NCBI RefSeq assembly: GCF_031450785.1
Contig: NZ_JARTWB010000003.1
Location: 248,001 to 312,000, forward strand
Length of the DNA stretch: 64,000 nt
Direction: 5' to 3'
Source of the DNA: Caballeronia sp. LZ062
GTDB lineage: Bacteria > Pseudomonadota > Gammaproteobacteria > Burkholderiales > Burkholderiaceae
In this document: positions 43,694 to 52,606 of the stretch, one piece after another
How positions within the stretch are numbered: the first letter of the stretch is position 1
How the letters are laid out: every line of letters starts with the position of its first letter
The notes under the pieces: generated by a model
Told to the model about the DNA's origin: nothing
Database searches by the model: none
The model's input: only the letters and a program-made list of their open reading frames with translations
Position numbers and translations under genes: made by a program

Positions 43694-43872
43694 CGGCCGT
43701 CTGTGCATTCTCGAGCGAAAGCAAGATCAGTCGTTCGGTGTCGAAGGCGGCATCGGCTGCGCCTCGACGCGGAGCGAGTTATACATAACGATCGAGTTCG
43801 AATGCTAGGGCCAGTGCTTTTCCACGCGACCGAGTCGTCTCGTTAAGCCGCAGCGTAACGGAGATAAGAAGA

Positions 43873-43904
43873 CAGGGGCCGCGTCGAACAAACCGCGGCC
43901 CCTG
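43873..43904 (-). terminator. Strong hairpin between convergent genes
   Basis: CAGGGGCCGCG (43873-43883) pairs perfectly with CGCGGCCCCTG (43894-43904) over a ten-base loop. On the minus strand it comes just after the phosphoesterase stop and is followed by a pyrimidine-rich TCTTCTTATC, so it most likely ends that transcript. It could also help end the plus-strand operon. Confidence 0.65.
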
Positions 43905-43927
43905 CCTTCACGCGCACTCGCTGGCGC

Positions 43928-45490
43928 TTACTGATTGAAGTCCAGCGCGTTGGTGAGATCGCCCATCTTCTGAGCGCCGTTGGCGACCAGCGCGGCGTCA
44001 CGCGAGGTCAGGCCCGGCAGCGACGGCAGCGAGAAACGCTTCGTGATGAAGCGCAGGATCGACGTCGTATCGTATTGCGTGTGATCGACGAAGCCCTTCT
44101 TCGCGTACGGGGAGATGATGAGCGCCGGAACGCGCGAGCCCGGACCGAAGCGGTCGCCCTTCGGCGGCGCGACGTGGTCCCAGAAGCCGCCGTTTTCGTC
44201 GTAGGTGACGATCACGACCATGTTCTTCCACTGCGGGCTCTTCTGCAGATGGGCAATGACATCGGCGATGTGCTGGTCGCCCGATGCGACGTCCGTATAA
44301 CCGGCGTGCTCGTTCAAGTTCCCCTGCGGCTTATAGAACGCGACTTGCGGCAGCGTGCCCGCGTCGATCGCCTTGATGAACTCCGAGCCGTCCGTCCCGC
44401 CGTCGAGCAGATGCTGCGCGCGTGCAGGCGTACCCGGTGCGAGATCCGCGAAGTAGTTGAACGGCTGATGGTGCGTCTGGAAGTTCGGCACGTAATTCAC
44501 GCCGTACTTGATCGCGTTCGCCCGGTCGTTGAGCGCCGCGCCCCACGCACCGCCGTACCATGCCCAGCTCACGTTGGCCGCGTTCAGCAGATCGCCGATG
44601 TGCTGCTGCGTCTGCGGCGGCAGCGTCGTTGCGACGGACGGATCGGCGAGGTTCGTATCGCCACCCGATGCCGGCGCGTTGCCCGACGGCTGATACGGCG
44701 GCTGCATCGTATTGACGGCGTAGAAGTCAGGCGTCAGATTGCCCGAATTCACGTACTTGGGTGCGCCGCTCAGCGCCGAAGCGGGCGAATTCGATGCGCG
44801 CGTGAGCGTCACGCCATCCGCATCGACGACGGAGATGGAACCCTTCGCGACGCTCTTGTCCGCGTTCGGATACACCGGCGTACACGCGCAAACCAGCCAT
44901 TGGTGGTTCAGGAACGACCCGCCGAACGCGCCCATGAAGAAGTTGTCCGCCAGCGTGTATTGCTGCGCGATCTTATAGAGCGGCAGCTTGTCGGGTGTGG
45001 TGTTGTAGTGCCCCATGACAAGGCCGCCGGAATCGGCCCATGCGGCGAACTTGTCGTTCTTGCCGCCGTCGATCTGCATCTGGTTCTCGTAGAAGCGATG
45101 GTACAGGTCGCGCGTCGTGACGTTCATCGCCGTGTTGAAACCGTTCGGATCGTCGATTGCGAACGGCGCGTTCGGCAGATTCGCCGTCATCGCTTCGGTC
45201 ACGGCCGGCGTCACGCCCGTGGCGGTCAGACCGCCCCAGATGCTCGGCAGCGTCGCGAGCACGGAGCCGTCGCGATCGAGCTGCCGCGCGCTCGCGGCCG
45301 TCACGTTCTGAAGGCCGTTGGCGCCGGGGAAATTCCCGTACAGGTTGTCGAAGCTGCGGTTCTCGGCGTACACGACGACGACATTCTTCACTTCGTTGAT
45401 GTCGTGATGGTCGTCGCTGCTGCCGCAGGCGTACAGGCCGAATGCGGCAGTCGCCGCGAGCGGCACCGCGCAAACGAATTTCTTGTTCAT
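43928..45490 (-). CDS. Alkaline-phosphatase-superfamily phosphoesterase (AcpA/phospholipase C-like)
   Basis: About 520 residues from ATG 45490. The N-terminus is an export signal ending LYACGSSDD, which looks like a lipoprotein box. The phosphoesterase domain has VVVYAENRSFDNLYGNFPGANG near the start, with the metal-site residues near NEHAGYTD and IVTYDENGGFWDHVAPP. Similar proteins are AcpA acid phosphatases and non-haemolytic phospholipase C. It is divergent from the di-haem peroxidase and followed by a strong hairpin. Confidence 0.9.
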   Translation of the reverse strand: MNKKFVCAVPLAATAAFGLYACGSSDDHHDINEVKNVVVVYAENRSFDNLYGNFPGANGLQNVTAASARQLDRDGSVLATLPSIWGGLTATGVTPAVTEAMTANLPNAPFAIDDPNGFNTAMNVTTRDLYHRFYENQMQIDGGKNDKFAAWADSGGLVMGHYNTTPDKLPLYKIAQQYTLADNFFMGAFGGSFLNHQWLVCACTPVYPNADKSVAKGSISVVDADGVTLTRASNSPASALSGAPKYVNSGNLTPDFYAVNTMQPPYQPSGNAPASGGDTNLADPSVATTLPPQTQQHIGDLLNAANVSWAWYGGAWGAALNDRANAIKYGVNYVPNFQTHHQPFNYFADLAPGTPARAQHLLDGGTDGSEFIKAIDAGTLPQVAFYKPQGNLNEHAGYTDVASGDQHIADVIAHLQKSPQWKNMVVIVTYDENGGFWDHVAPPKGDRFGPGSRVPALIISPYAKKGFVDHTQYDTTSILRFITKRFSLPSLPGLTSRDAALVANGAQKMGDLTNALDFNQ

Positions 45491-45742
45491 GAGATCTCTC
45501 TTGTGTTGGGGGCCGGCTCGTGAGTCGAGGCTTGTACGGGAAAGGAAAGCCCCGGACCGCCGACGTGCGCAGTGTCGCAACGAACGTTTACGGGCGCGTG
45601 TAATTCCGCTTTCTATTTCGAAAGGTTCATCGAAATTAAGTGGCTGCTGTGGTCGGACAGTCGCGCCGGCAAAGGCTGTCACGTGGAAGTCACATGCCTG
45701 ACATACCCTTCGGCATCTTTACAAACAGCGATTACCGCCTTG
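45491..45742. promoter_or_regulatory. Divergent intergenic region, phosphoesterase and peroxidase
   Basis: These 252 bases should hold promoters for both genes. The peroxidase frame is open back to 45572 without an apparent signal peptide, so the lipoprotein start at 45743 is preferred. No clear operator palindrome was seen. Confidence 0.4.
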
Positions 45743-47068
45743 ATGTCTTCGATGCGTTTGCCTTTCGTTTTCTGTTCGATCGCGCTCGCCGCGTTGTCCG
45801 TGACCGCTACGTTGAGCGGCTGCGATTCCCGTGCGGCCGATGCGCACGCGGCGACCACGCAGACAGCAGCCGGCGCGGGGCAGTCCCGCGCGGAAGTCTT
45901 CGCGCATGTGAGAAACATGCAGGCGGTAGGCGAAAAGCTGTTTCTCGATCCGTCGCTGTCGGGTTCCGGCAAGCTCGCGTGCGCCTCGTGCCATAGCCCG
46001 CAGCACGCGTTCGGTCCGCCGAACGGCCTGTCGGTGCAACTGGGCGGCAGCGACCTGCATCGCCCGGGCTTTCGCGCGGTACCATCGCTCCGGTATTTGC
46101 AGTCCGTGCCGCAGTTCGCCGAGCATTTCCACGATTCCGACGACGAAGGCGACGAAAGCGTCGATGCCGGTCCAACGGGCGGCCTGACATGGGACGGCCG
46201 CGTCGATCACGGCAGAGATCAGGCACGCATTCCGTTGCTGTCGTCGTTCGAAATGGGCAGCACGCCGGCCAAGGTTGCGGCAGCGGTGCGAAAGGCGCCG
46301 TATGCCGGCGACTTCCGGAAGACGTTCGGCGCGAACGTGTTCGACAGCGACGACAAGCTGTTCGCCGCGGTCCTCGAATCGCTCGAGGCGTTCGAGCAGA
46401 CACCGCAGAACTTCTTCCCCTACACGAGCAAGTTCGACGCGGTTCTTGCCGGACGCGCGACGTTCACCGAAGCCGAACTGCGCGGCCTGCAACTCTTCAA
46501 CGACGAGAAGAAAGGCAACTGCGCAGCGTGCCACATCAGTCAGCGCGCGAAGGACGGCTCGCCGCCGCAGTTCAGCGACTTCGGTCTGATCGCTCTCGGT
46601 GTGCCGCGTAACAACGCATTGCCCGTCAACCGCGATCAGAAGTTCCACGATCTGGGCGCGTGCGGGCCAGAGCGCACGGACCTGAAGGGCCGCGCCGAGT
46701 TCTGCGGCATCTTCCGTACGCCGTCGCTGCGCAACGTGGCGACGCGCAAGACGTTCTTCCACAACGGCATTTATCACACGCTGGAAGACGTGGTCCGCTT
46801 TTACGCGCAGCGCGACACCAATCCCGAGAAGTTCTATCCGGTCGCGAAGAACGGCGTCGTACGAAAGTTCGACGACCTGCCGAAGCAGTACTGGGAGAAC
46901 GTCAACACCGAAGCGCCGTTCGACCGCAAGAAAGGCGAGCAGCCCGCGCTCGATGAAGCCGAGATCAAGGATGTCGTCGCGTTCCTCAACACACTGACCG
47001 ACGGCTACGACCCCGCGAAAGACGCGAGTCATACGGCTCGTGCGCCGATGAAGTCCGCTGCCGATTGA
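45743..47068 (+). CDS. Di-haem cytochrome c peroxidase-like lipoprotein (MauG/CcpA family)
   Basis: About 441 residues. The signal ends TATLSGC, a lipoprotein box, so it is anchored in the periplasm. Haem motifs are CASCH and CAACH, one per domain, with His and Met ligand candidates downstream. Peroxidases of this family reduce H2O2 with electrons from cytochrome c; some MauG-like members instead modify proteins. ATG codons lie at 45743 and 45752. It faces the phosphoesterase gene. Confidence 0.9.
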   Translation: MSSMRLPFVFCSIALAALSVTATLSGCDSRAADAHAATTQTAAGAGQSRAEVFAHVRNMQAVGEKLFLDPSLSGSGKLACASCHSPQHAFGPPNGLSVQLGGSDLHRPGFRAVPSLRYLQSVPQFAEHFHDSDDEGDESVDAGPTGGLTWDGRVDHGRDQARIPLLSSFEMGSTPAKVAAAVRKAPYAGDFRKTFGANVFDSDDKLFAAVLESLEAFEQTPQNFFPYTSKFDAVLAGRATFTEAELRGLQLFNDEKKGNCAACHISQRAKDGSPPQFSDFGLIALGVPRNNALPVNRDQKFHDLGACGPERTDLKGRAEFCGIFRTPSLRNVATRKTFFHNGIYHTLEDVVRFYAQRDTNPEKFYPVAKNGVVRKFDDLPKQYWENVNTEAPFDRKKGEQPALDEAEIKDVVAFLNTLTDGYDPAKDASHTARAPMKSAAD

Positions 47069-47128
47069 CTTCAGCGTCGCCGGGTGCGTTGCGCCGCCGC
47101 GCACGAATCCGACTATCGCAATCGATCA

Positions 47129-48361
47129 CTAGACGCTCGCCTGCCCTTCCAGGTATCGCAAGAGCTTGCCCACCATCCACACGACGGTGACGCCCACGAG
47201 CACGAAGAACGCGGCAAGCGGGGCCAGCACGTGCACCGAGACGAAACCCGCGAGTCCCATCATCGCCGAAGACACGAGCAACAGCGCGCAGCCGAGGATC
47301 GCGCTCGTCAGACCCGCGATGTGCGGAAACAGCGAATTGCCCTTCGCCATCAGCGTCGGATACATCGCGCCCGCGCAGAAGCCCATCACGAGTACGGGCA
47401 ATGCGAGTGTCCAGATTCGAAGGCCGACGCTCAACGCGAGTACCAGCATGACGACCGACGATGCCGCCATCGTCCATGAGCCGATACGCAGCCGCGCTTC
47501 CGCGCTCGGCAGACGCGCGCCATGCACGCGGTTCGACAGCCCGCCGAGAAAGTACATCATGCCGATGCCGAGCGCGAGATAGCCGAAATACGTGGGCGGC
47601 TTGTGCAGCGTGTTCTGCACCATGAACGGCCCGACGATGTTGAACACGAGCAGGATGCTGTAGCACAGACCCTGCGCGAGAAAGCAACTCTGGAACACCG
47701 GACTTGCCAGCACCTTGCCGGCGTTGGCCATCAGCGTGCGCGGCTCGAGCCGCACGGGCCGCCGCAAGGTCTCGCGATACCGCCAGACGAGCACCCACAT
47801 CACGATGGAATAGACGAGCAGGAAAACGAGGCACGCCTTCCAGCCGAACAGGGTCTGCAAATGCGCACCGATCACGGGCGCGACAATCGGCGCGAGTCCC
47901 CACGCAATCGACATATACGTGAACGCGTGCATCAACGCATGGCCCGAGAACGAATCGGTGATGATGGCCTTCGCCAGCAGATTCGTCGCCGCGATGCCGA
48001 AGCCTTGCAGACAGCGCGCGATGAGGAACGTTTCAAGGTTCGTCGCCGCGAGCGACAGCAGACAGCCGAGCGTGAAGACGACTAGCCCGAAAGCCAGCAC
48101 GCGCTTGCGCCCATACGCATCGGCCACGGGTCCGAGCGTCAGTTGCCCGAGCGCGTAGGCCGCCATGTAGCCGGAAACGCTCGACTGAATTGCTTGAGGC
48201 GACGTCGCGAAATAGCGCGCCATCGCGGGCAGCGCAGGCACGTAGATGTCGATAGCAAGCTGCCCGGCCGATGCGAAAAGGCACACGAGAAACAGCAGGA
48301 AGCGCGGCGAGTTCGCCGGGCGGGCGGCAACGAAGGTGCCGTCGGGGTGAGCAGGCATCAT
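47129..48361 (-). CDS. MFS drug exporter, Bcr/CflA type
   Basis: A 410-residue twelve-helix MFS protein. The DHA1 motif is GPVADAYGRKRVLAFG in loop 2-3 and the helix 1 segment is IDIYVPALPAMARYF, as in bicyclomycin-resistance exporters. Adjacent ATG codons at 48361 and 48358 are possible starts; neither has a clear ribosome site. It follows the symporter gene by 92 bases on the same strand. Confidence 0.9.
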   Translation of the reverse strand: MMPAHPDGTFVAARPANSPRFLLFLVCLFASAGQLAIDIYVPALPAMARYFATSPQAIQSSVSGYMAAYALGQLTLGPVADAYGRKRVLAFGLVVFTLGCLLSLAATNLETFLIARCLQGFGIAATNLLAKAIITDSFSGHALMHAFTYMSIAWGLAPIVAPVIGAHLQTLFGWKACLVFLLVYSIVMWVLVWRYRETLRRPVRLEPRTLMANAGKVLASPVFQSCFLAQGLCYSILLVFNIVGPFMVQNTLHKPPTYFGYLALGIGMMYFLGGLSNRVHGARLPSAEARLRIGSWTMAASSVVMLVLALSVGLRIWTLALPVLVMGFCAGAMYPTLMAKGNSLFPHIAGLTSAILGCALLLVSSAMMGLAGFVSVHVLAPLAAFFVLVGVTVVWMVGKLLRYLEGQASV

Positions 48362-48453
48362 GAAGGCAACGAAGGGGCGGGTGCCACGACGAGGCACCCG
48401 CCGGTTGAAGTGGAGTGAGGCGGGAAGTGAAGAAGCCGAGGCGGTCAGCGCCG

Positions 48454-49419
48454 TCACGCACCGCTGCGGTTCGCGGCGGCGCGTCCTGCGTCCGCATCGC
48501 GGGTCGATCCTTTCGCCGGGCGCCCCGCCCAGTGGCCCGCGAGCATCGAGCCCGAGAGGTTGTGCCACACGGAAAACAGCGCGCCGGGCAGCGCGGCGAT
48601 CGGCGTGAAATAGAGCTTGCCGAGCGTCGCGGCGAGGCCCGAGTTCTGCATGCCGACTTCGATGGCAAGCGTCCGGCAAACGGCTTCGTCGAAGCCGAGC
48701 AGACGCCCGCCCCAGTAGCCGCCCAGCAAGCCGATGCCGTTATGCAGCACCACGCCGAGCGCGACGACCACGCCGACCGACGCAATGCTTTTCTGCGTGC
48801 CGCCGACGACAGCCGCGATGATCAGCAGGATCGACACCATCGAGACGAGCGGAAGCAGCCATTCGATCTTTCGCACGAACTTGCCGAACAGATGATTCAC
48901 GATCAACCCGACGACAATCGGCAGCGCGACGATCTGCAAGATGCTCATCAGCATGCCGTGAACATCGACCGCGATGGACGCATCGACATAAAGACGCGTG
49001 AGCAGCGGCGTCGCGAATACGCCGACGAGCGTCGAAAGCGCGCTGATCGTGACCGAGAGCGCGACGTCGCCGCGCGCCAGATAGATCATCACGTTCGACG
49101 CCGTGCCGCTTGCCACGCTGCCGACGAGCACCATGCCCGCGGTGAGATCTGGCGGCATGCGCAACGCCTTGGCGATCACCCATGCGGCGAGCGGCATCAC
49201 GAGATAATGCAGGACAATGCCGGCGACGACCGGCGCGGGACGCGTGAAGACGCGCCGGAAATCGTCGATGGAGAGCGTCACGCCCATCGACAGCATGATG
49301 ATGGTGAGCAGCGTCGTCACGTGCGGCGCAATGCCGGTGACCGATGCTGGCGAGCAGTAAGCGGCGATGGAAGCGAGCACAGCCCAAAGCGGAAAGAGAC
49401 GGGTAATGCGGGCAAGCAT
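48454..49419 (-). CDS. Bile acid:sodium symporter family (BASS) transporter
   Basis: A 321-residue membrane protein with about ten helices. Family segments are seen: [35 protein letters not shown], and [13 protein letters not shown]. Members carry organic anions such as pantoate, pyruvate or bile acids with sodium. GAGGA precedes ATG 49419. The C-terminus is unusually charged and Arg/Ala-rich. It may share a transcript with the MFS exporter. Confidence 0.9.
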   Translation of the reverse strand: MLARITRLFPLWAVLASIAAYCSPASVTGIAPHVTTLLTIIMLSMGVTLSIDDFRRVFTRPAPVVAGIVLHYLVMPLAAWVIAKALRMPPDLTAGMVLVGSVASGTASNVMIYLARGDVALSVTISALSTLVGVFATPLLTRLYVDASIAVDVHGMLMSILQIVALPIVVGLIVNHLFGKFVRKIEWLLPLVSMVSILLIIAAVVGGTQKSIASVGVVVALGVVLHNGIGLLGGYWGGRLLGFDEAVCRTLAIEVGMQNSGLAATLGKLYFTPIAALPGALFSVWHNLSGSMLAGHWAGRPAKGSTRDADAGRAAANRSGA

Positions 49420-49717
49420 GTGATGCGGTCCTCGAATGTCGTGGCGTGGGTGTTCGGAGCGAACGTCGAGCGCGGCAAGCGGTGCGTGACATGCAAAAGC
49501 ACGCAGAAGCGTCACGGCTTGCGGGCCTCGAACGGGGACTGCGCGCGGCATGGGTCGCGGGCCGCGTGTGGGACGAAATGCTGGCCTTCGTGGGGCGAAT
49601 GCCCGATGGCGATGCCGCGCCGCGCGGGTCACGCGCGACACGGCCAGATGGCGGGCAAGGCTCGTATTTTACCGGCGCGTGGCCAGTTGTTCCGAACCAC
49701 CCGTTAGGTGATGCGCT
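49420..49717. other. Intergenic region before the BASS symporter
   Basis: About 298 bases. A plus-strand open frame from 49446 runs into the GlcG-like gene in antisense and has no domain content. The left end should hold the symporter promoter. No hairpin terminator stood out. Confidence 0.35.
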
Positions 49718-50446
49718 TCAGGGCGCGGACTCGATGGCGGCGGGGCTCAGATCGGTCGGGAAGCAATGGGGATGCTCGAATCCCATCGGCGAGGCGCCCG
49801 TCGAGTAAATGATGTTGTCGGTGTTGTTCGGGCCTTGTCCTCGCGGCACGCTGCCGAGCCCGGCGAGCTTGCGCATACGGTACGCGATGGCGTGATCCGC
49901 GCAGGCGCTGTCGCCGCTCACGCCTAGACCGCCGATCACCTTTCCGCCCGCGTAGAGCGCCACGCCGCCGCCGAACGTGATCACGCCGCCGAGCGTCCGG
50001 CCGATGCCGCTGCCTTGTTCCAGGAAGCGCGCATCGAACGGATTCGAGTTGTTGAGGCCGTACAGCGAGCCGCCCGGCTGCGTGGCCGCATAGAGATTCG
50101 CGGTGGAAAGCGCGAGGGCATCGTTGGAAAAGCCGTTCGCCGTGTATGCCTTGGCGATTGCGATAGCGCGGCTGCCGGGCCAGGCATCGCCCGTCTTGAT
50201 GACAGAACACAGATGCCCTTCCCGATCCACGACGGCGGCCCACATCCGGTTCGGGCTGAAGATGCCGCCGTTGCCGTCGCGCAGGTTCACGACTCTGGCG
50301 AGCTGATTCTCGACCAGGGAGACGGTTCCTTGCGGAAGCAGGCAGCGTCCGGAAGGATAGTCGTCGTTGCCGTATGCGTGAGCGAGCGGCGACACGAGTG
50401 CAATGGAAATTCCGGCGGCCAACGAGTAAGACGCGATCATGCGCAT
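49718..50446 (-). CDS. Secreted GlcG/HbpS-like haem-binding domain protein
   Basis: A 242-residue protein with a signal peptide ending SPLAHAYGND. The mature part has the GlcG/HbpS pattern: MWAAVVDREGHLCSVIKTGDAWPGSRAIAIAKAYTA, GGVALYAGGKVIGGLGVSGDSACADHAIA. Related domains bind haem or sense oxidative stress. It is periplasmic. A Cys pair may form a disulfide. Neighbours give no clear pathway. Confidence 0.86.
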   Translation of the reverse strand: MRMIASYSLAAGISIALVSPLAHAYGNDDYPSGRCLLPQGTVSLVENQLARVVNLRDGNGGIFSPNRMWAAVVDREGHLCSVIKTGDAWPGSRAIAIAKAYTANGFSNDALALSTANLYAATQPGGSLYGLNNSNPFDARFLEQGSGIGRTLGGVITFGGGVALYAGGKVIGGLGVSGDSACADHAIAYRMRKLAGLGSVPRGQGPNNTDNIIYSTGASPMGFEHPHCFPTDLSPAAIESAP

Positions 50447-50630
50447 GGCGATTCTCCCGACCTATTCACGATTTAACGACACGAGTGAAGCACTGGAACC
50501 GATCGCTGCCTACAAGATAGGATGCCTTAGTGAATAGGACGAGCGTTGTTTGTTCGTCGTAAACCCTGAACGAATGCCGACAGCGTGCTCGCGAAAAGCG
50601 CACTGAAAGCGCGCTGAAATACGAAGATTG

Positions 50631-51284
50631 TCAGCCCGACACGGACGCCTCGACCACTGCAAGATAGGCCGCTAGCGCCCGCTTGACCTCGCGCAGATAG
50701 CGTTTCGCGAGTTGCACGTCGCCCATGGCGGGCCGCAGCTTGATGGCGAGCGCGCCGCTTGCCAGTGCGCGCAACATGTCGACGTAAAGCGCGCGTTCCG
50801 CGGGCTTCACGTTTGCCATGCGCACGTCGAGTACTTTCCTGAGCGTGCCCGGCTCGCGCTTCGTCTTGTCGTCATGCGGCATGACGGACATCAGGATGAG
50901 GCAGTCCGGGTTCTGCTCCAGATACGTGATGTAAGGCGTCATGATCCGGTCGATGACCGCCTCCGACGACAGCGTGCGCCATGTTTCGTTATCGATCTGA
51001 TCGAGCGCGTCGTCGATCTCGCCCATGGCCGCTTTATGACGGTCCCACAGCGCGCTCAAGAGGCTTTCACGGTCCGGAAAGAAGTGATACATCGAGCCGA
51101 TCGGCGTCTGCGCACTGCGTGCCACGCCGTGCATGGTCACGCCGGCAAGACCTTTTTCCACGATCAGCGCGGCCGTCGCGTCGAGCACCGTTTCGATGCG
51201 CGCGCGACCGCGCGCCTGCAACGGCGAACGGGCGCTGCTGGCGCGTTCGTGCGCGTCCGGTTCGTGTTCGTGGGGCTTCGTCAT
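50631..51284 (-). CDS. TetR family regulator of the efflux operon
   Basis: A 217-residue TetR protein: N-terminal helix-turn-helix (about 28-75; VEKGLAGVTMHGVARSAQTPIGSMYHFFPDRESLL) and a C-terminal effector domain. It is divergent from the EmrA-EmrB-NodT operon. Two identical-arm operators lie between the start codons, so it very likely represses both itself and the pump. The inducing compound is unknown. Confidence 0.93.
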   Translation of the reverse strand: MTKPHEHEPDAHERASSARSPLQARGRARIETVLDATAALIVEKGLAGVTMHGVARSAQTPIGSMYHFFPDRESLLSALWDRHKAAMGEIDDALDQIDNETWRTLSSEAVIDRIMTPYITYLEQNPDCLILMSVMPHDDKTKREPGTLRKVLDVRMANVKPAERALYVDMLRALASGALAIKLRPAMGDVQLAKRYLREVKRALAAYLAVVEASVSG

Positions 51285-51309
51285 CGTGTCTCCTATCGTC
51301 GAATGAAAC

Positions 51310-51325
51310 TAGACGCCTTCGTCTA
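51310..51325. promoter_or_regulatory. TetR-type operator, copy 1
   Basis: TAGACG-CCTT-CGTCTA, a perfect inverted repeat with a four-base centre. It lies 25 bases upstream of the TetR start codon. Confidence 0.7.
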
Positions 51326-51338
51326 TATTCGTGCATAC

Positions 51339-51354
51339 TAGACGATGCCGTCTA
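51339..51354. promoter_or_regulatory. TetR-type operator, copy 2
   Basis: TAGACG-ATGC-CGTCTA, extending to CTAGACG..CGTCTAG. The arms equal those of the first copy, and the two are 29 bases apart, close to three helical turns, so two dimers could bind on one face. Confidence 0.7.
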
Positions 51355-51460
51355 GTTTGGCGAGCGCGCCGCGCCCGATTGCATCGAGTCGCTGCGCGCC
51401 CTTCTGCTTCGCAATCATTACGGCCGCCTCGCGCGCGGCCACACCGAGGTTGGAGAAATC

Positions 51461-52606
51461 ATGGCAGTTACAGCGCCTGCGCCTAGTCAAGGCGGCGAGT
51501 CGAACGGGGCTACTGAAGAAGCGGCCAAGCGCAAACCGTCGCGTCGACGCCTGCTGATCATCGTCGGCATCGTGGCGGTCATCGCGGGTCTGGTTTGGGG
51601 ACTGCGCTGGTGGACCGTCGGCCGCTTCATCGAAAGCACGGACGACGCCTATCTTCAGGCGGACAGCGTGACCATCGCGCCGAAGGTGGCGGGTTACGTG
51701 ACCGATGTGCTCGTCGCGGACAATCAGGCGGTCGCCGCCGGCGCACCGCTCGCGCGGCTCGATACGCGGCAATATCAGGCATCGCTCGATCAAGCCAAGG
51801 CCACGCTCGATGCCCGCGCCGCCGACATCCAGCGCGCCGAAGCGGAACTGAAGCAGCAGCAGGCCAACGCGGATCAGGCGAAGGCGCAAGCCGAGGTATC
51901 GCGCGTGAGCTTGGCGCATGCGGAAGACGACGTGCGCCGCTACCAGCCGCTCGTCGCCACCGGCGCGGAAACGGCGGAGCGGCTCGCGAGCCTCGTGAGC
52001 ACGCGCGATCAGGCGCGCGCCACGCTTGCCGCGAATCTCGCCGCGGCGCGCTCGGCGGCCACGCAGATCGGCGCGACGCAAGCGCAGATCGTGCAGGCGC
52101 GCGCGCAGATGGAAGCCGCACAGGCACAGTTGAATCAGTCGAAGCTGGATCTCAACGACACCACGCTTTACAGCCCGCTCGCCGGGCGCGTCGGCGACCG
52201 CACCGTGCGTGTAGGCCAGTACGTGCAGCCGGGTACGCGGCTGATGACGGTCGTGCCGGTCCAGAGCGTGTATCTCGAAGCCAACTTCAAGGAAACGCAG
52301 GTTGGGCGCATGCGCATCGGGCAGCCGGCGACGCTGCATGTCGATGCGCTCAAAGGCACTGATCTGCACGGCGTCGTCGAGAGCTTCTCGCCCGGCACCG
52401 GCGCGCAGTTCGCGCTCCTGCCGCCGGAGAACGCCACCGGCAACTTCACGAAGATCGTGCAGCGCGTGCCGGTGCGCATTCGCATCGACACGGGGCCGCA
52501 GACGCGTCAGGTGCTGCTGCCGGGGCTGTCCGTGACCGTCGACGTCGATACGAAATCGGCCACCGATGACAGCAAGCGCATCGCAGCCGAGAATCGACAT
52601 GACTGA
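51461..52606 (+). CDS. emrA: Efflux membrane-fusion protein (EmrA/HlyD family)
   Basis: A 381-residue periplasmic adaptor. One N-terminal transmembrane helix (about 30-48), then a barrel-sandwich hybrid beginning STDDAYLQADSVTIAPKVAGYVTDVLV, a long coiled-coil hairpin rich in Ala/Gln (about 105-215) and a beta barrel with VYLEANFKETQVGRM. TTGGAG precedes the ATG. It would bridge the EmrB-like pump to the NodT-like channel encoded just downstream. Confidence 0.93.
   Translation: MAVTAPAPSQGGESNGATEEAAKRKPSRRRLLIIVGIVAVIAGLVWGLRWWTVGRFIESTDDAYLQADSVTIAPKVAGYVTDVLVADNQAVAAGAPLARLDTRQYQASLDQAKATLDARAADIQRAEAELKQQQANADQAKAQAEVSRVSLAHAEDDVRRYQPLVATGAETAERLASLVSTRDQARATLAANLAAARSAATQIGATQAQIVQARAQMEAAQAQLNQSKLDLNDTTLYSPLAGRVGDRTVRVGQYVQPGTRLMTVVPVQSVYLEANFKETQVGRMRIGQPATLHVDALKGTDLHGVVESFSPGTGAQFALLPPENATGNFTKIVQRVPVRIRIDTGPQTRQVLLPGLSVTVDVDTKSATDDSKRIAAENRHD

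Noticed and set aside
44075..45523. Plus-strand open frame of 482 codons
   Set aside because: Antisense to the phosphoesterase, whose motifs and signal peptide are clear.
49446..49808. Plus-strand frame of 120 codons before the GlcG-like gene
   Set aside because: Half of it overlaps the GlcG-like gene in antisense, with no ribosome site or recognisable fold.
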